A program made the translations under genes and the position numbers. From Paenibacillus xylanexedens (GTDB taxonomy: Bacteria > Bacillota > Bacilli > Paenibacillales > Paenibacillaceae): DNA of 64,000 nucleotides. Of the stretch, positions 52,805 through 62,505 are shown piece after piece. Each line of letters starts with the position of its first letter. Within the stretch, counting starts at the first letter, position 1. The stretch spans positions 1,116,001 to 1,180,000 of the forward strand of contig NZ_VEIO01000001.1 of the NCBI RefSeq assembly GCF_007680605.1, given 5' to 3'. The notes under the pieces are model-generated. The model searched no databases and was not told the DNA's origin. It worked only from the letters and a program-made list of their open reading frames with translations.

Positions 52805-55048
52805 ATGAAGGTGAATCTGAAGCGGACTTGGCACACCAGGTTGATTTATTCATATTTCCCCCTATTTCTGCTCACGATTTCCATTCTGATCTTTCTCTCC
52901 TTCCTGATTGTTAACGAACTGTCACGAAAAGAAACCAGAAAAGCAGATCTGATCTCTTCACATTACATTGTCAGCACATTGGAGCGTTCGTTAGGCGATA
53001 TTGAGATGAAACTGCTGGATGAAATTGTAACGAACAAAATGTACAGTCGTTTTTTGGAAGCCGAAAAAGGACAATTGTCCAGTCAGTTTATTTATGATGC
53101 AGCCAGTGATCTGAACCGTATGGTTGATCAACAGGGTATGGTGCAATCGATTTACCTCTACCGAATGTCGGATTCGAGCATTATTACACCTAGAGGCATG
53201 GTAAGTTTTGAGGAATTTGAGGATAAATCGTATATCGAACAGGCATTGAAAAATAAACTGAATCTGGGTTGGAATCAGCCCAGATCCTACAAAGAACGTT
53301 CATTTGACGTCCCTTCACAGGTCATCAGCATGAATAAATGGCTGCCACTACCTTGGGGTGGTGAAGGCCTGCTTGTTATTACAATACGGTTGTATGCCTT
53401 GGAGAGGCAAATTGACAATATGACGGAGGCGAATCTCTCTTTTCTACAGGTGAAGGATAGCCATGGGGATCTCGTATATTCGGCTCATCAGATTGACTCG
53501 GCAGAGGGGAATGTCCTTAACCGGGTCAAGGCTGAGAAGCTGGGGCTTACCTTTGAGAGTGGTATTCAAACGGGTCAGTTATATTCATGGGTATCGCTGG
53601 TGTCCTATGTGTGGATTGGGATTGGTATTCTCACCATTGCTGGTGCGGTCGCAGGTTTGATCTATATTACACGTAGAAACGTAAAACCCATGCAGCTGAT
53701 GATGAATCGCATTCAGGCGCTACAGCCACGTGTGCATGAAGAGAATGCCGCACCTTCTGTCAAAAACGAGCTTGCACTGATCGACCGGGCGCTGGAACAT
53801 CTCATTGCTCAAACGGTGGATTACGAGAAACAGCATCATGAGAATCTACTGATTCATCGCAGGCAGTTGCTTGTGGATTTGATGGAGGGTGAACGTATAG
53901 ATTCTTTCCGTCAGCGTCTTCGTCACTTGCAGCCGCTTGAGGAACGTTTTCTTGAGCCGCAGTGTGCCGCTGTATTGGTAGCGGAGATGGATGGGACAGA
54001 CCTACCCGCTCATTCCAATACGTTGAAAATGGCACTGATGAACGTGTTCAAGGAACTGGTGCAGAAAGAGAGCCAGTTTGGTGCATGGGCAGAATGGTTT
54101 GGCAATCGTCGTCTGATCGTTGTAGTTGCCTCCAATGAAAAAGAAGGACTGAGCCGTGAACTGCTGATGGATTTGGCTAAACGGTTGCATATGTGGATTG
54201 CTGAGCATTTCCGGATTCGGTTTACGTTCGGAATTGGGCAGACGGTTAATGGCTGGGAAGAAATCACTCGATCCTATAGCAGTGCAGACACAGCTCTGCA
54301 GCACCGGCTCACCCTTGGTCAGAATGCGATTGTGCTCAGTGAACAACTGCCAGGCCATATGGAGCTGCATTCGTACAAATATTTGCAAATGCTCGCAGAC
54401 ATCGTTCGGGAGTTCAGGCTTACGGGGGATGGGTGGCGTGCACAGCTTGACCGGATGTTTATTGCGTTCCATGAAGACCAAATGAACGATAAAGATATTC
54501 GTATGCTCTTGCAATCGCTGATTCAGATGTTGGCGCGTGAGTTTGGGGAGTTATCCGAACGTTTACAACACCAATTTGATGAGCTGTTTTTGGTGCGGCT
54601 CCGCTCGCAAATCCAGGAGGTTGACACACTCGAAGGCATTCGGGGGATTTTGATGGATTGGCTCAAAGAGGTCTATCGCAATTATGTTGCCGTTAACGAA
54701 ACGAAAAGTCACCGTGCGATGATTAACGAGCTACGCGTATACATTGAGGAGCATTTCGATGACCCGGATCTGTCGCTGAAACATCTAAGCGACCGTTTTC
54801 AAATCTCGGGTAAATATGCGAGTTATTTGTTCAAAGAAGAATTCGATATGAAGTTTGTGGATTTTCTTGTGAAACTGAGAGTGGAAAAAGCATGCCGAAT
54901 GCTGACATCAACGGATATGGCTATTCAGGATATTGCCCAACAAGTGGGTTACGCTAATGCGATCTCGTTTGGCAGAGTGTTCAAACGGGTGATTGGCGTG
55001 ACTCCGGGGGATTATCGCAAGCAGTATGGCAAGCAAGAAGAACTATAA
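52805..55048 (+). CDS. AraC-family regulator with extracytoplasmic sensor
   Basis: This 747-residue membrane-bound regulator has a helix near 12-36, an extracytoplasmic Cache-like sensor (about 40-265), a second helix (about 266-290), a long cytoplasmic linker with a degenerate GGDEF-like stretch (about 380-490), and a C-terminal AraC double helix-turn-helix (about 640-740; LSLKHLSDRFQISGKYASYLFKEEF, AIQDIAQQVGYANAISFGRVFK). Such one-protein sensors in Paenibacillus commonly control the Lpl-type sugar ABC operon next door, here about 1 kb downstream. GGAAGGAA precedes the ATG. Confidence 0.87.
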   Translation: MKVNLKRTWHTRLIYSYFPLFLLTISILIFLSFLIVNELSRKETRKADLISSHYIVSTLERSLGDIEMKLLDEIVTNKMYSRFLEAEKGQLSSQFIYDAASDLNRMVDQQGMVQSIYLYRMSDSSIITPRGMVSFEEFEDKSYIEQALKNKLNLGWNQPRSYKERSFDVPSQVISMNKWLPLPWGGEGLLVITIRLYALERQIDNMTEANLSFLQVKDSHGDLVYSAHQIDSAEGNVLNRVKAEKLGLTFESGIQTGQLYSWVSLVSYVWIGIGILTIAGAVAGLIYITRRNVKPMQLMMNRIQALQPRVHEENAAPSVKNELALIDRALEHLIAQTVDYEKQHHENLLIHRRQLLVDLMEGERIDSFRQRLRHLQPLEERFLEPQCAAVLVAEMDGTDLPAHSNTLKMALMNVFKELVQKESQFGAWAEWFGNRRLIVVVASNEKEGLSRELLMDLAKRLHMWIAEHFRIRFTFGIGQTVNGWEEITRSYSSADTALQHRLTLGQNAIVLSEQLPGHMELHSYKYLQMLADIVREFRLTGDGWRAQLDRMFIAFHEDQMNDKDIRMLLQSLIQMLAREFGELSERLQHQFDELFLVRLRSQIQEVDTLEGIRGILMDWLKEVYRNYVAVNETKSHRAMINELRVYIEEHFDDPDLSLKHLSDRFQISGKYASYLFKEEFDMKFVDFLVKLRVEKACRMLTSTDMAIQDIAQQVGYANAISFGRVFKRVIGVTPGDYRKQYGKQEEL

Positions 55049-55138
55049 AACCGAGGCAGGATGTTAGGTTAAGCGGAATAAATCTGTCGATATCGCCGAT
55101 GTCTTACCTTAATAAAATAAGATATTATTGGATAACTT

Positions 55139-55189
55139 CTCTAAGAAGCAACGTAGATTTTCTCTGTTGCTTCTTAGAGGAGTTTTTTT
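55139..55189 (+). terminator. Terminator after AraC-family gene
   Basis: The 14-bp perfect stem CTCTAAGAAGCAAC / GTTGCTTCTTAGAG (55139-55152 with 55166-55179) with outer pairs is followed by T7. Confidence 0.92.
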
Positions 55190-55277
55190 GTGAGGCTGCT
55201 CGAAAAATAAAGTAAAAACACAGTTAGAAAACAAACAACATGTTCTAAACTATAGATATCAAAAGGGGGGAAACAAA

Positions 55278-55649
55278 ATGCATCAGTATGGGCAACAAGT
55301 TTGGGGCTCCTTGGAGCTTGTTAGCAAGGTTAACATTACAACGGATAACAATACCTTCAATTTTAGCGTGGATGGATCACGATATTCTTTGGACATTCCA
55401 ACGGGAAGCTACATGACTAGTAGGAACAGACATGAGTCAGAGCTCGTTCAGATCATGACTGGGACAGCTGAACAACTGAGCTTACCTGTGCAGTTCAAGC
55501 TGGGCGGGATTCATGATGATCAGAAGTTGAATGTATTAATTCTGGAACATCTCGACAAGAGTAAAGAGTATGTGCTGGATGAATTCGGGGGAAGCGCAGT
55601 AGATACGCTTTTTGGAGACGTTCGTTTTAATCTTGCTCCAAGAAACTAG
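55278..55649 (+). CDS. Hypothetical protein, 123 residues
   Basis: This is a soluble, probably beta-rich protein with no signal peptide or membrane segment (SLELVSKVNITTDNNTFNF near the start, DTLFGDVRFNLAPRN at the end). I do not recognise the family. AAAGGGGGG precedes the ATG and terminators lie on both sides, so it is an independent gene placed between the AraC regulator and the Lpl-type operon. Confidence 0.65.
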   Translation: MHQYGQQVWGSLELVSKVNITTDNNTFNFSVDGSRYSLDIPTGSYMTSRNRHESELVQIMTGTAEQLSLPVQFKLGGIHDDQKLNVLILEHLDKSKEYVLDEFGGSAVDTLFGDVRFNLAPRN

Positions 55650-55681
55650 CCAACTAGCATCATCATAGTTTGTTTAGAAAT

Positions 55682-55706
55682 GACCGCGGATAAGGCGGTC
55701 TTTTTT
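55682..55706 (+). terminator. Terminator after the 123-residue protein gene
   Basis: The short stem GACCGC / GCGGTC (55682-55687 with 55695-55700) is followed directly by T6. Confidence 0.8.
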
Positions 55707-55828
55707 ATTTGCGCGCTGATCAGGAAAATAGATTAGTGAATGTCGTTAATTGTCGAATTGGAGAGGATTACCACCTGAAAAAGAGTGAGAACAACCCAAA
55801 AGTGTGTTAGGTTATATAACATAAATGG

Positions 55829-55947
55829 TTTGAAAATAGTTTATTGTCAGGAATATTGTTTATGAGATAGGTTTTTTAACGTAAAAAATAGAATTTTTCC
55901 TGTTTTGAAAATAGTTTATTGTCGATTTTCAGAAAACAATGTAATAA
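55829..55947 (+). promoter_or_regulatory. Lpl-type operon control region with 20-bp direct repeats
   Basis: TTTGAAAATAGTTTATTGTC occurs perfectly twice, at 55829-55848 and 55904-55923 (75 bases apart, about seven helical turns). The end of the second copy overlaps a possible -35 box (TTGTCG, 55919-55924), followed after 17 bases by TAATAA (55942-55947). This arrangement suits an activator such as the adjacent AraC-family protein. The remainder of the 393-base gap (55650-56042) holds a terminator and AT-rich sequence. Confidence 0.6.
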
Positions 55948-56042
55948 TTAATGACATTCACAGGTGCAACAAGTTGGACAGCTATAACGGAGTGGCGATC
56001 ATGTGAATCATTACAGAATGGGTGCGAAAGGGGAAAGGTCAA

Positions 56043-57647
56043 ATGAAATTATTTCAAAGACGCAAGGCAGGAAAGGCAAGTTCGATTCTCGCAGCGGTAA
56101 CAGCATTCACTCTATTATTATCCGCGTGTTCGTCAGGTAGTGAATCATCATCTTCATCATCCGGGGAAGCGGGGGCGGGGAACAGAACCACGTTGAAAGT
56201 AGAAATTTTTGACCGGGGAAATACACCGGCGGGTTACACCATCTCCGATAGTTATCTGACACGCTTCATTCAAAAGGAATTTGGTGACCCGAACAATATT
56301 GATGTTAAATTTGTTCCGGTTCCGCGTTCAGAAGAAGTGCAGAAGCTCAACGTGCTCATGGCAAGCGGTTCTGAAGTGCCTGATGTTGTGTTCACTTATG
56401 ATTCCGGTACATTTAATCGTTATGCTTCACAAGGCGGTTTGACAGAATTGACCGATCTGCTGAACAAAGAAGGAAGTAATCTGAAAACATTCCTGGGTGA
56501 TGACACGCTTGCATACGGTCAATATGATGGGCAACAATTCGCAGTCCCGGGTAAACGTCTGGTGTTAGGCAAGTATGCTTCGTATGTCCGGCAGGACTGG
56601 CTGGATGCACTCGGATTGCCTTCACCTCAAACGGCTGAAGAATTGCACACCGTCCTGAAAGCATTCAAGGAGAAAGATCCAGGCAAAGTGGGATCAGGAC
56701 TCATTCCCATGGGGATGTCGATCGCTTCGGCACAATATGAGCCATTGATTTGGTCTTTCATTCAGCCTCTCACGGAAGAACAGAGATATACACTGACTCA
56801 ACAGCTTGGCTCTAATGATTATCCAACGTTGCTGCCTGGCTTCAAGGATGCGCTGAAATATATGAACACCTTGTATAACGAGGGGTTAATGAGTGCAGAC
56901 TTCGGGCTGGATAAAGACAAGAAAAAACTGTGGGAAGATGTATCCAACGGAAAAGTAGGTTTCTATAGTGAAGATGCGGGAGAGATTTACATCTCAGGTA
57001 CGTATAAAAACCTGCAAACGAACAAACCGGATGCGGTGATGACACCGATTGACGCGTTCAAAAACTCGGAAGGCAAATTTGCCAAGCCTGCATATGCACC
57101 CAATGCAATGTACGTCATGATTCCAAAAACAAGTCAAAATGCAGAAGCAGCCATGAAATATCTGGACTGGATGGCATCTGGCAACAATCTGTTTGACCTG
57201 CAATACGGCGTGAAAGACGAAAACTATGAGCTGGTAGACGGTGTACCACAGATCAAAGAAGATGCTTCACCTGAAATTGCTGGTCGGATTTACAACTCCG
57301 GTGACATTGCGATCATTGTAAACGGCAAATATGTCGGAGACGAAAAGAAAAACGAAGAGGCTTATGTCGTTCAGGTGGATTCCAAATATCGGGATGACAT
57401 GCGCAAATCCGTAACCATCTCCAATACGGATACGATTCAACCCGTACGTTTCTCCAAGCCCATTGAAGCGGAATCTCGTTATGGCAACGGCTTAAAAGAC
57501 AAATTTTCGGAGTTTATTGTGAAAACAACGATCTCCAAGCCGTCTGATTTTGAAGCGGTGTATAACAGCATGATGAGTGATTATATGGCAAGTGGGGGTC
57601 AAGCCATTCTTGATGAGCGTACGGAGGCTTACAAAGCGATGAAGTAA
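56043..57647 (+). CDS. Extracellular sugar-binding lipoprotein (LplA type)
   Basis: This 534-residue substrate-binding lipoprotein has a signal peptide with lipobox LLSAC (Cys29) and a Ser/Gly-rich spacer, followed by a two-lobed binding fold: TLKVEIFDRG, then VPDVVFTYDSGTFNRYASQGGLTELTDLL and YVRQDWLDALGLPSPQTAEE, characteristic of the large LplA/LipO-like binding proteins. It captures oligosaccharides and delivers them to the two permeases that follow. GGGGAAAGG precedes the ATG at 56043; an upstream GTG at 56022 is unlikely. The ATPase is not encoded here and is presumably a shared MsmK-type protein. Confidence 0.88.
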   Translation: MKLFQRRKAGKASSILAAVTAFTLLLSACSSGSESSSSSSGEAGAGNRTTLKVEIFDRGNTPAGYTISDSYLTRFIQKEFGDPNNIDVKFVPVPRSEEVQKLNVLMASGSEVPDVVFTYDSGTFNRYASQGGLTELTDLLNKEGSNLKTFLGDDTLAYGQYDGQQFAVPGKRLVLGKYASYVRQDWLDALGLPSPQTAEELHTVLKAFKEKDPGKVGSGLIPMGMSIASAQYEPLIWSFIQPLTEEQRYTLTQQLGSNDYPTLLPGFKDALKYMNTLYNEGLMSADFGLDKDKKKLWEDVSNGKVGFYSEDAGEIYISGTYKNLQTNKPDAVMTPIDAFKNSEGKFAKPAYAPNAMYVMIPKTSQNAEAAMKYLDWMASGNNLFDLQYGVKDENYELVDGVPQIKEDASPEIAGRIYNSGDIAIIVNGKYVGDEKKNEEAYVVQVDSKYRDDMRKSVTISNTDTIQPVRFSKPIEAESRYGNGLKDKFSEFIVKTTISKPSDFEAVYNSMMSDYMASGGQAILDERTEAYKAMK

Positions 57648-57762
57648 TGATCATAAGCGCAGGTTGGACAGGTCTGACCGCAATTGAACAGGACATTTCA
57701 TGGGGGGGGCGATGTTAGAATCGCCTTCCATGAGATATCCTTCACGACTTGGGGGGAACATT

Positions 57763-58665
57763 ATGAAGACAGGCACGTATTTCCGCAGAAACTGGCAAAT
57801 GTACGCATTACTTGTGCTGCCAATGTTATACTTCATCATTTTCAAATACGGTCCAATGTATGGGGTACAGATCGCCTTCAAGGATTTTAACTTCTTCCAA
57901 GGGATCGGCGGCAGTGAGTGGATTGGATTCGATGCGTTTAAGGAAGTGTTTCAAAATCAGGGATTCTACACCGCCCTGCGTAATACAATCGTTCTGAATC
58001 TGCTCGACTTGCTCGTATCCTTTCCGGCACCGCTGATTCTCGCTATCCTGCTCTTTGAATTACGAGTAGCCTGGTTCAAAAAAATGGCACAGACGTTGCT
58101 TTACATTCCACACTTTATTTCCTGGGTCATCATAGGTGGTATCGTACTGCAGGTGTTTGGCACACAATCAGGCTTCATTAACAATATGTTAATGAGCGTT
58201 GGACTCGATCCGCTTCCGTTTCTATCGGATAAAAACTATTGGATTTTTACGTATCTCGCTGTAGGTGTGTGGCAGAGTGCAGGCTGGGGAACGATTTTGT
58301 ATCTGGCATCCCTTACAGGCATTAACCGTGAGCTCTATGAAGCAGCCGAGGTAGACGGGGCGAGCCGTTTGCGCAGAATTTGGCATATCTCTCTGCCAGG
58401 CATCAAAACGACCATTGTTACCTTGCTGATCATTAACGTCGGAAACATGATTTCCATCAGCTTTGACCGGCCGTTCATCATCGGAAATGTAGCAGTACGC
58501 GAATACTCGGATGTACTCAGTACATTTGTATACCGTCTGGGTCTGCAATCCGGTCAGGTGACTCTGGCGACCGCAGTGGGACTGTTCCAAGCTGTCGTTG
58601 GACTGATTTTCATCCTGGGCGCGAACTACGCATCTAAAAAATTGACAGATGAGAGCATTATGTAA
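57763..58665 (+). CDS. Sugar ABC transporter permease (LplB type)
   Basis: This 300-residue protein has six predicted helices and the EAA loop YEAAEVDGASRLRRIWHISLPGI (about 205-227) that docks the ATPase. The N-terminus (FRRNWQMYALLVLPMLYFIIFKYGPMYGVQIAFKDF) is typical of LplB/YtcP-type permeases. The ATG at 57763 follows TGGGGGGA; an ATG at 57700 would add 21 atypical residues. It is paired with the next gene. Confidence 0.88.
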   Translation: MKTGTYFRRNWQMYALLVLPMLYFIIFKYGPMYGVQIAFKDFNFFQGIGGSEWIGFDAFKEVFQNQGFYTALRNTIVLNLLDLLVSFPAPLILAILLFELRVAWFKKMAQTLLYIPHFISWVIIGGIVLQVFGTQSGFINNMLMSVGLDPLPFLSDKNYWIFTYLAVGVWQSAGWGTILYLASLTGINRELYEAAEVDGASRLRRIWHISLPGIKTTIVTLLIINVGNMISISFDRPFIIGNVAVREYSDVLSTFVYRLGLQSGQVTLATAVGLFQAVVGLIFILGANYASKKLTDESIM

Positions 58666-58725
58666 CAAAACGAATGCCTCTGCGGCAACACGGTGTCCAT
58701 CTATGATCTGTAAGGAGTGAGTGAG

Positions 58726-59598
58726 ATGTCGGAAAACACGGCGAATCGAATATTCAACACAGTAAATGTAACTCTGATTATCATTGCGATGGTATTATGC
58801 CTTGCACCATTCATCCATATCATTGCCATCTCGCTTAGCTCGAACCGGGCGATTGGTTCGGGAGAGGTTTCCTTTTTCCCAAAAGAGCTGTCCTGGGAGG
58901 CATACGGTAAGGTGTTTGGTGATGGTTCCATGATTCGTTCCCTGATCTATACGATCTGGTTGACGGTTCTGAGCACGGTGCTTAGTATGCTTATGACGAT
59001 TATGGCAGCATATCCTCTTGCCAAAAGCAGTCTGAGAGGCCGCAAATGGTTCATGCTGGTCATTGTTGTAACGATGTTTTTTAGCGGGGGGATTATCCCG
59101 GAGTATATTTTGATCAAAAACTTGCATCTGCTTGACAGCACTTGGGGACTCATTCTTCCTGGACTAATCAGCCCGTTTTATATGATTATTCTGATCACCT
59201 TTTTCCGCGGCATTCCGGAGAGTCTGGAGGAGGCGGCAGATATTGATGGCAGTACCCAGATTGGAACGTTAATTCGCATCATTCTACCGCTGTCTCTTCC
59301 GGTAATGGCTACACTCAGCTTGTTTTACGCTGTAGGACGCTGGAATGGATTCCAGGATGCATTGATGTATATTACCAAACCGGAGTTGTATCCGTTACAA
59401 TTGAAGTTATATCAGATGATTCAGCAAAACCAAATTACCGAACTGATGCAAAATGAAGGTATTGGTGCAGTTCATGTATTACCGGAAAGCTTGAAAGCAG
59501 CCAGCGTAATATTTTCGACATTGCCAATCCTGCTTGTCTATCCGTGGTTGCAGCGGTTTTTCATCAGCGGTGTAATGGTAGGTGCTGTAAAAGGCTAA
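58726..59598 (+). CDS. Sugar ABC transporter permease (LplC type)
   Basis: This 290-residue protein has six predicted helices and the EAA loop LEEAADIDGSTQIGTLIRIILPL. It is the second permease of the heterodimer. AAGGAG lies eight bases before the ATG at 58726; a GTG nine bases earlier is possible but too near the site. It is followed within 20 bases by the next gene, so coupled translation is likely. Confidence 0.88.
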   Translation: MSENTANRIFNTVNVTLIIIAMVLCLAPFIHIIAISLSSNRAIGSGEVSFFPKELSWEAYGKVFGDGSMIRSLIYTIWLTVLSTVLSMLMTIMAAYPLAKSSLRGRKWFMLVIVVTMFFSGGIIPEYILIKNLHLLDSTWGLILPGLISPFYMIILITFFRGIPESLEEAADIDGSTQIGTLIRIILPLSLPVMATLSLFYAVGRWNGFQDALMYITKPELYPLQLKLYQMIQQNQITELMQNEGIGAVHVLPESLKAASVIFSTLPILLVYPWLQRFFISGVMVGAVKG

Positions 59599-59618
59599 CG
59601 TCTCAGGAGGTCATAGGC

Positions 59619-61313
59619 ATGACACAACCGATGGTTAAGAAGATGTCCAAGGAACAGCAGCATCTGGTTCACCAGTCCATGGTCATGATGGATCGTTTTT
59701 ATGACGATGAATTTGCATTGCTTCGCAGTTTTGAAGACGATGCATCACAGCACGGTACACGAGGAAGTGCGCATTATGCGCTGGGCTTGCTTATTCGTCA
59801 GGAGCCCGGCGATGTGGAGCGGGCTGTTCGTGTACTTCATAAAGTGCTTGATTATCAATATGATGCACCGGAAGAAATTTATCACGGCACCTTCGCGACC
59901 CAGACGAATGAAGAGCATCCACCCGCGGGTCATTATGCATGGAAATCATTTGCGCCAGGCACAGCCTATTTCCTGGAACGCACCTTTGAGAAGGTGTCTG
60001 CGCAGTTTATTCATAACCTGCAGCAAGAGAATGATTTGGTGAAGAAAGACGCAGACGTCAAACGATTGAGAGAGCTGTTCTATGCGTCCGTGAACGCTGT
60101 TTTGCCCCCGGTCTGGATCAGTTATGATCCAAACTGGCGGGAATTTATCGCATGTGTGTGTGCTATAGCGACAACCGAGTTTGCAGAACTTCTGCCGGAT
60201 AAGCTTATTCAGCGGATGGATGAAGCGATGGAGCGTGCCGTTCTAGGCTCCGTGGACCGCAGACGGTCAGATGTGATTCCGATGAACACGAACATTGAAT
60301 TGATGCATATTTTTATCACCCATTATTACGGACATCGGTTCCAGCGGGTGGATTGGATTCAGCATGCGGATGAACAAGCCGAAAGTCTGTTACAGGAGTT
60401 TGAGCAGTACGGGGGGACGTTTGCCGAGTTCAATACGACGACCTATTACGGGGTGGATCTCGCCGTACTCGGGATGTTCCGAAAGTATGCTGTAACGGAA
60501 CGCATGACTGAAATTACTCATCGCATTGAGCATGGATTATGGAACAATATTGCGCTGTATTACAATGCAAACCTGGAAAATCTATCGGGGCCATTTGCTC
60601 GTGCATATGATATGGAGATGCGGGAGCATAGCTCGATCGGTGTATTTCTCTATCTTTTGCTGGGAGAAGGTTACGAGTATTTGACGGGCATGAACTGTGA
60701 ATCAGGGCATGATCCGATGATTGCTTTACTGGGGATTGATGTTCCGGAGGAGGCTGTGCCGTATTTCAAAGCCCATCAAGGAGATCGATTTGTGCAAAAA
60801 CAGTTCATGGAGCTCTGCGAACGCAACGATCCAAAAGCGAATCGGAATTTGTGCACCGCTTCGGCCTGGATTGGTGAGACACGAATGATAGGTGCGATGT
60901 CCGGCAGCCGCAATACCAACGGCCAGATGCATCCGGCAACGATTCATTGGCAGAACGAGGCAGGAGAGCGGTATTACCTGCGTCTTGTTCGGCGTGAAAC
61001 AGGCGGAGACTGGAACAGCCATCTGCGCGGTATCACTTTTGAAGCAGAAGTCACAGCGGAGTCATTGCAAATTGAGGTGCAGCTGGATACGGCGGAGGAG
61101 ATCGAGGTTTATTTTGAAATTAAAGGACCTCACTTGCATCCACAGCATTTACAACCAACACGTTGGACGCTTCCGGGGCTAACCTGTTCTGTAAAAGCCG
61201 AAGCCCCAGCGCCGACAGTGTTAATGTATACCGACTATGCTGAAATAATCTACCGCTATGTTCCGGGCGTGACGGATAACAGGATGAGGTTTGAACTCAG
61301 TATCATTGAATAG
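59619..61313 (+). CDS. Probable (alpha/alpha)6-barrel carbohydrate-active enzyme
   Basis: This 564-residue cytosolic protein has no signal peptide. The first ~390 residues are helical with regularly spaced Trp/Tyr/His/Glu-rich segments (YAWKSFAPGTAYF, WISYDPNWREF, FAEFNTTTYYGVDL, REHSSIGVFLYLLLGEGYEY), as in (alpha/alpha)6-barrel glycoside hydrolases and lyases. The last ~130 residues look beta-rich. I cannot name the family. Its place between the permease genes and a sugar isomerase suggests it acts on the imported saccharide, for example as an unsaturated-uronyl or other exo-acting hydrolase. AGGAGGT precedes the ATG at 59619. Confidence 0.65.
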   Translation: MTQPMVKKMSKEQQHLVHQSMVMMDRFYDDEFALLRSFEDDASQHGTRGSAHYALGLLIRQEPGDVERAVRVLHKVLDYQYDAPEEIYHGTFATQTNEEHPPAGHYAWKSFAPGTAYFLERTFEKVSAQFIHNLQQENDLVKKDADVKRLRELFYASVNAVLPPVWISYDPNWREFIACVCAIATTEFAELLPDKLIQRMDEAMERAVLGSVDRRRSDVIPMNTNIELMHIFITHYYGHRFQRVDWIQHADEQAESLLQEFEQYGGTFAEFNTTTYYGVDLAVLGMFRKYAVTERMTEITHRIEHGLWNNIALYYNANLENLSGPFARAYDMEMREHSSIGVFLYLLLGEGYEYLTGMNCESGHDPMIALLGIDVPEEAVPYFKAHQGDRFVQKQFMELCERNDPKANRNLCTASAWIGETRMIGAMSGSRNTNGQMHPATIHWQNEAGERYYLRLVRRETGGDWNSHLRGITFEAEVTAESLQIEVQLDTAEEIEVYFEIKGPHLHPQHLQPTRWTLPGLTCSVKAEAPAPTVLMYTDYAEIIYRYVPGVTDNRMRFELSIIE

Positions 61314-61430
61314 ATCGATGATGCCAGACGGTATCATAGGGTTAGGCAGAAGAATATAAGTGGACGTTTTCAGAAGGCTATTAGAAGGGCTATGGTAGGG
61401 TTAAAGTACGTAAGGAGGAGGGCAGAGTAA

Positions 61431-62405
61431 ATGTACACAGACAAAAAAGAGTACTCTTTCTCGACATGCTGGAATATCAAGCGCCATACGACGGGCGAAG
61501 GTATGATCGAAGAGATTCTGTCGCTTGGATTCAGGCAGGTGGAGTTGAATTATAATGTGACGGATGAGCTATTAAAGACGATTGAACCGATGATTGAACG
61601 TGGGCAAGTGGGTGTATCGAGTGTGCATAACACGTTCCCGCATGTGGCCGATCCGGATTACGGAACGGATTCGGTGTTGCTTGGATTCGACGATGAGCTA
61701 CGGCGTAAAAGGGCAATTGAATTGTTGCTTCGTTCTGCGGAGTATGCTCATCGCTACGGGGCAAAGGCAGTAGTTGTTCACCCGGGAGAAGTCCCGTTTG
61801 AGTATAACATTGACGAAGCTCTGAAAAAGATCTATCACGAGCAAGGCAAGGATTCACCAGCTTATCAAGCTTTGTGGCAGGAGATGCTGGAGAAGAGGCA
61901 GGCTGGAAGTGAACACTATTTGAAACGCATACAGGAAAGCCTGGAAGAGGTATGTAATCTTTCGGAGCAACGTGGATACGGTGTGAATTTCGGAATTGAA
62001 ACCCGTTCACGCTGTTATCAGATGCCTACGCTACAGGAAGCAGGATCGATCATTGGTCAGATGAAGGGGGCACCGCTTGGGTTATGGTATGATATCGGCC
62101 ACGGCATGATGATGGATCGGATGGGATTGTATGATAACGTGCGTGAAGCCAATGCGCTGATCGATCATGTCGTGGGGGTTCACATCCATGAAACGGTAGG
62201 GTTGTCAGATCACTGGTGTCCTTATATTCATAGTCAGGACATGACTTATTTTGATTCATTCCTGGATATCATTGATCGATCCCCAGTGAAAGTGTACGAA
62301 CTGAAAGCGGCCTGCACGCCCGAGGAGATTGACGAGAGTCATAAACTCATTACGGCTCGTATTGCTGAACGGCGGGAGAAAAAGAAGCAGGCGAGTGAAG
62401 TGTGA
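61431..62405 (+). CDS. Sugar isomerase/epimerase, AP endonuclease 2-type TIM barrel
   Basis: This 324-residue protein of the xylose-isomerase-like TIM-barrel superfamily has metal-ligand segments VVVHPGE, FGIETRSR, YDIGHG and VHIHET. Such proteins interconvert keto- and aldo-sugars or epimerise inositols. AAGGAGGAGGG precedes the ATG. It lies 117 bases after the barrel-enzyme gene and is probably the last gene of the saccharide operon. The C-terminus ends in a Lys/Glu-rich tail. Confidence 0.8.
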   Translation: MYTDKKEYSFSTCWNIKRHTTGEGMIEEILSLGFRQVELNYNVTDELLKTIEPMIERGQVGVSSVHNTFPHVADPDYGTDSVLLGFDDELRRKRAIELLLRSAEYAHRYGAKAVVVHPGEVPFEYNIDEALKKIYHEQGKDSPAYQALWQEMLEKRQAGSEHYLKRIQESLEEVCNLSEQRGYGVNFGIETRSRCYQMPTLQEAGSIIGQMKGAPLGLWYDIGHGMMMDRMGLYDNVREANALIDHVVGVHIHETVGLSDHWCPYIHSQDMTYFDSFLDIIDRSPVKVYELKAACTPEEIDESHKLITARIAERREKKKQASEV

Positions 62406-62458
62406 TGCAGTAGTGGAATTGGGGAAATACAAGGTACAACGAGCGTGAGAAAATAGAG

Positions 62459-62505
62459 AAAACACTAAAAACATTGAAAACACTAAAAACACTGAAAACA
62501 CGAGG
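62459..62505 (+). repeat. 18-bp tandem repeat, about 2.6 copies
   Basis: AAAACACTAAAAACATTG (62459-62476) is followed by AAAACACTAAAAACACTG (62477-62494) and a partial third copy that runs into the left arm of a terminator. Confidence 0.7.

Noticed and set aside
53940..54300. Active GGDEF domain inside the AraC-family regulator
   Set aside because: The linker has a distant GGDEF-like pattern, but no GGDEF/GGEEF signature is present, so no cyclase activity is claimed.
54002..54514. 170-residue reading frame antisense to the AraC-family gene
   Set aside because: It lies wholly within a recognised coding region and has no start signal or protein-like features.
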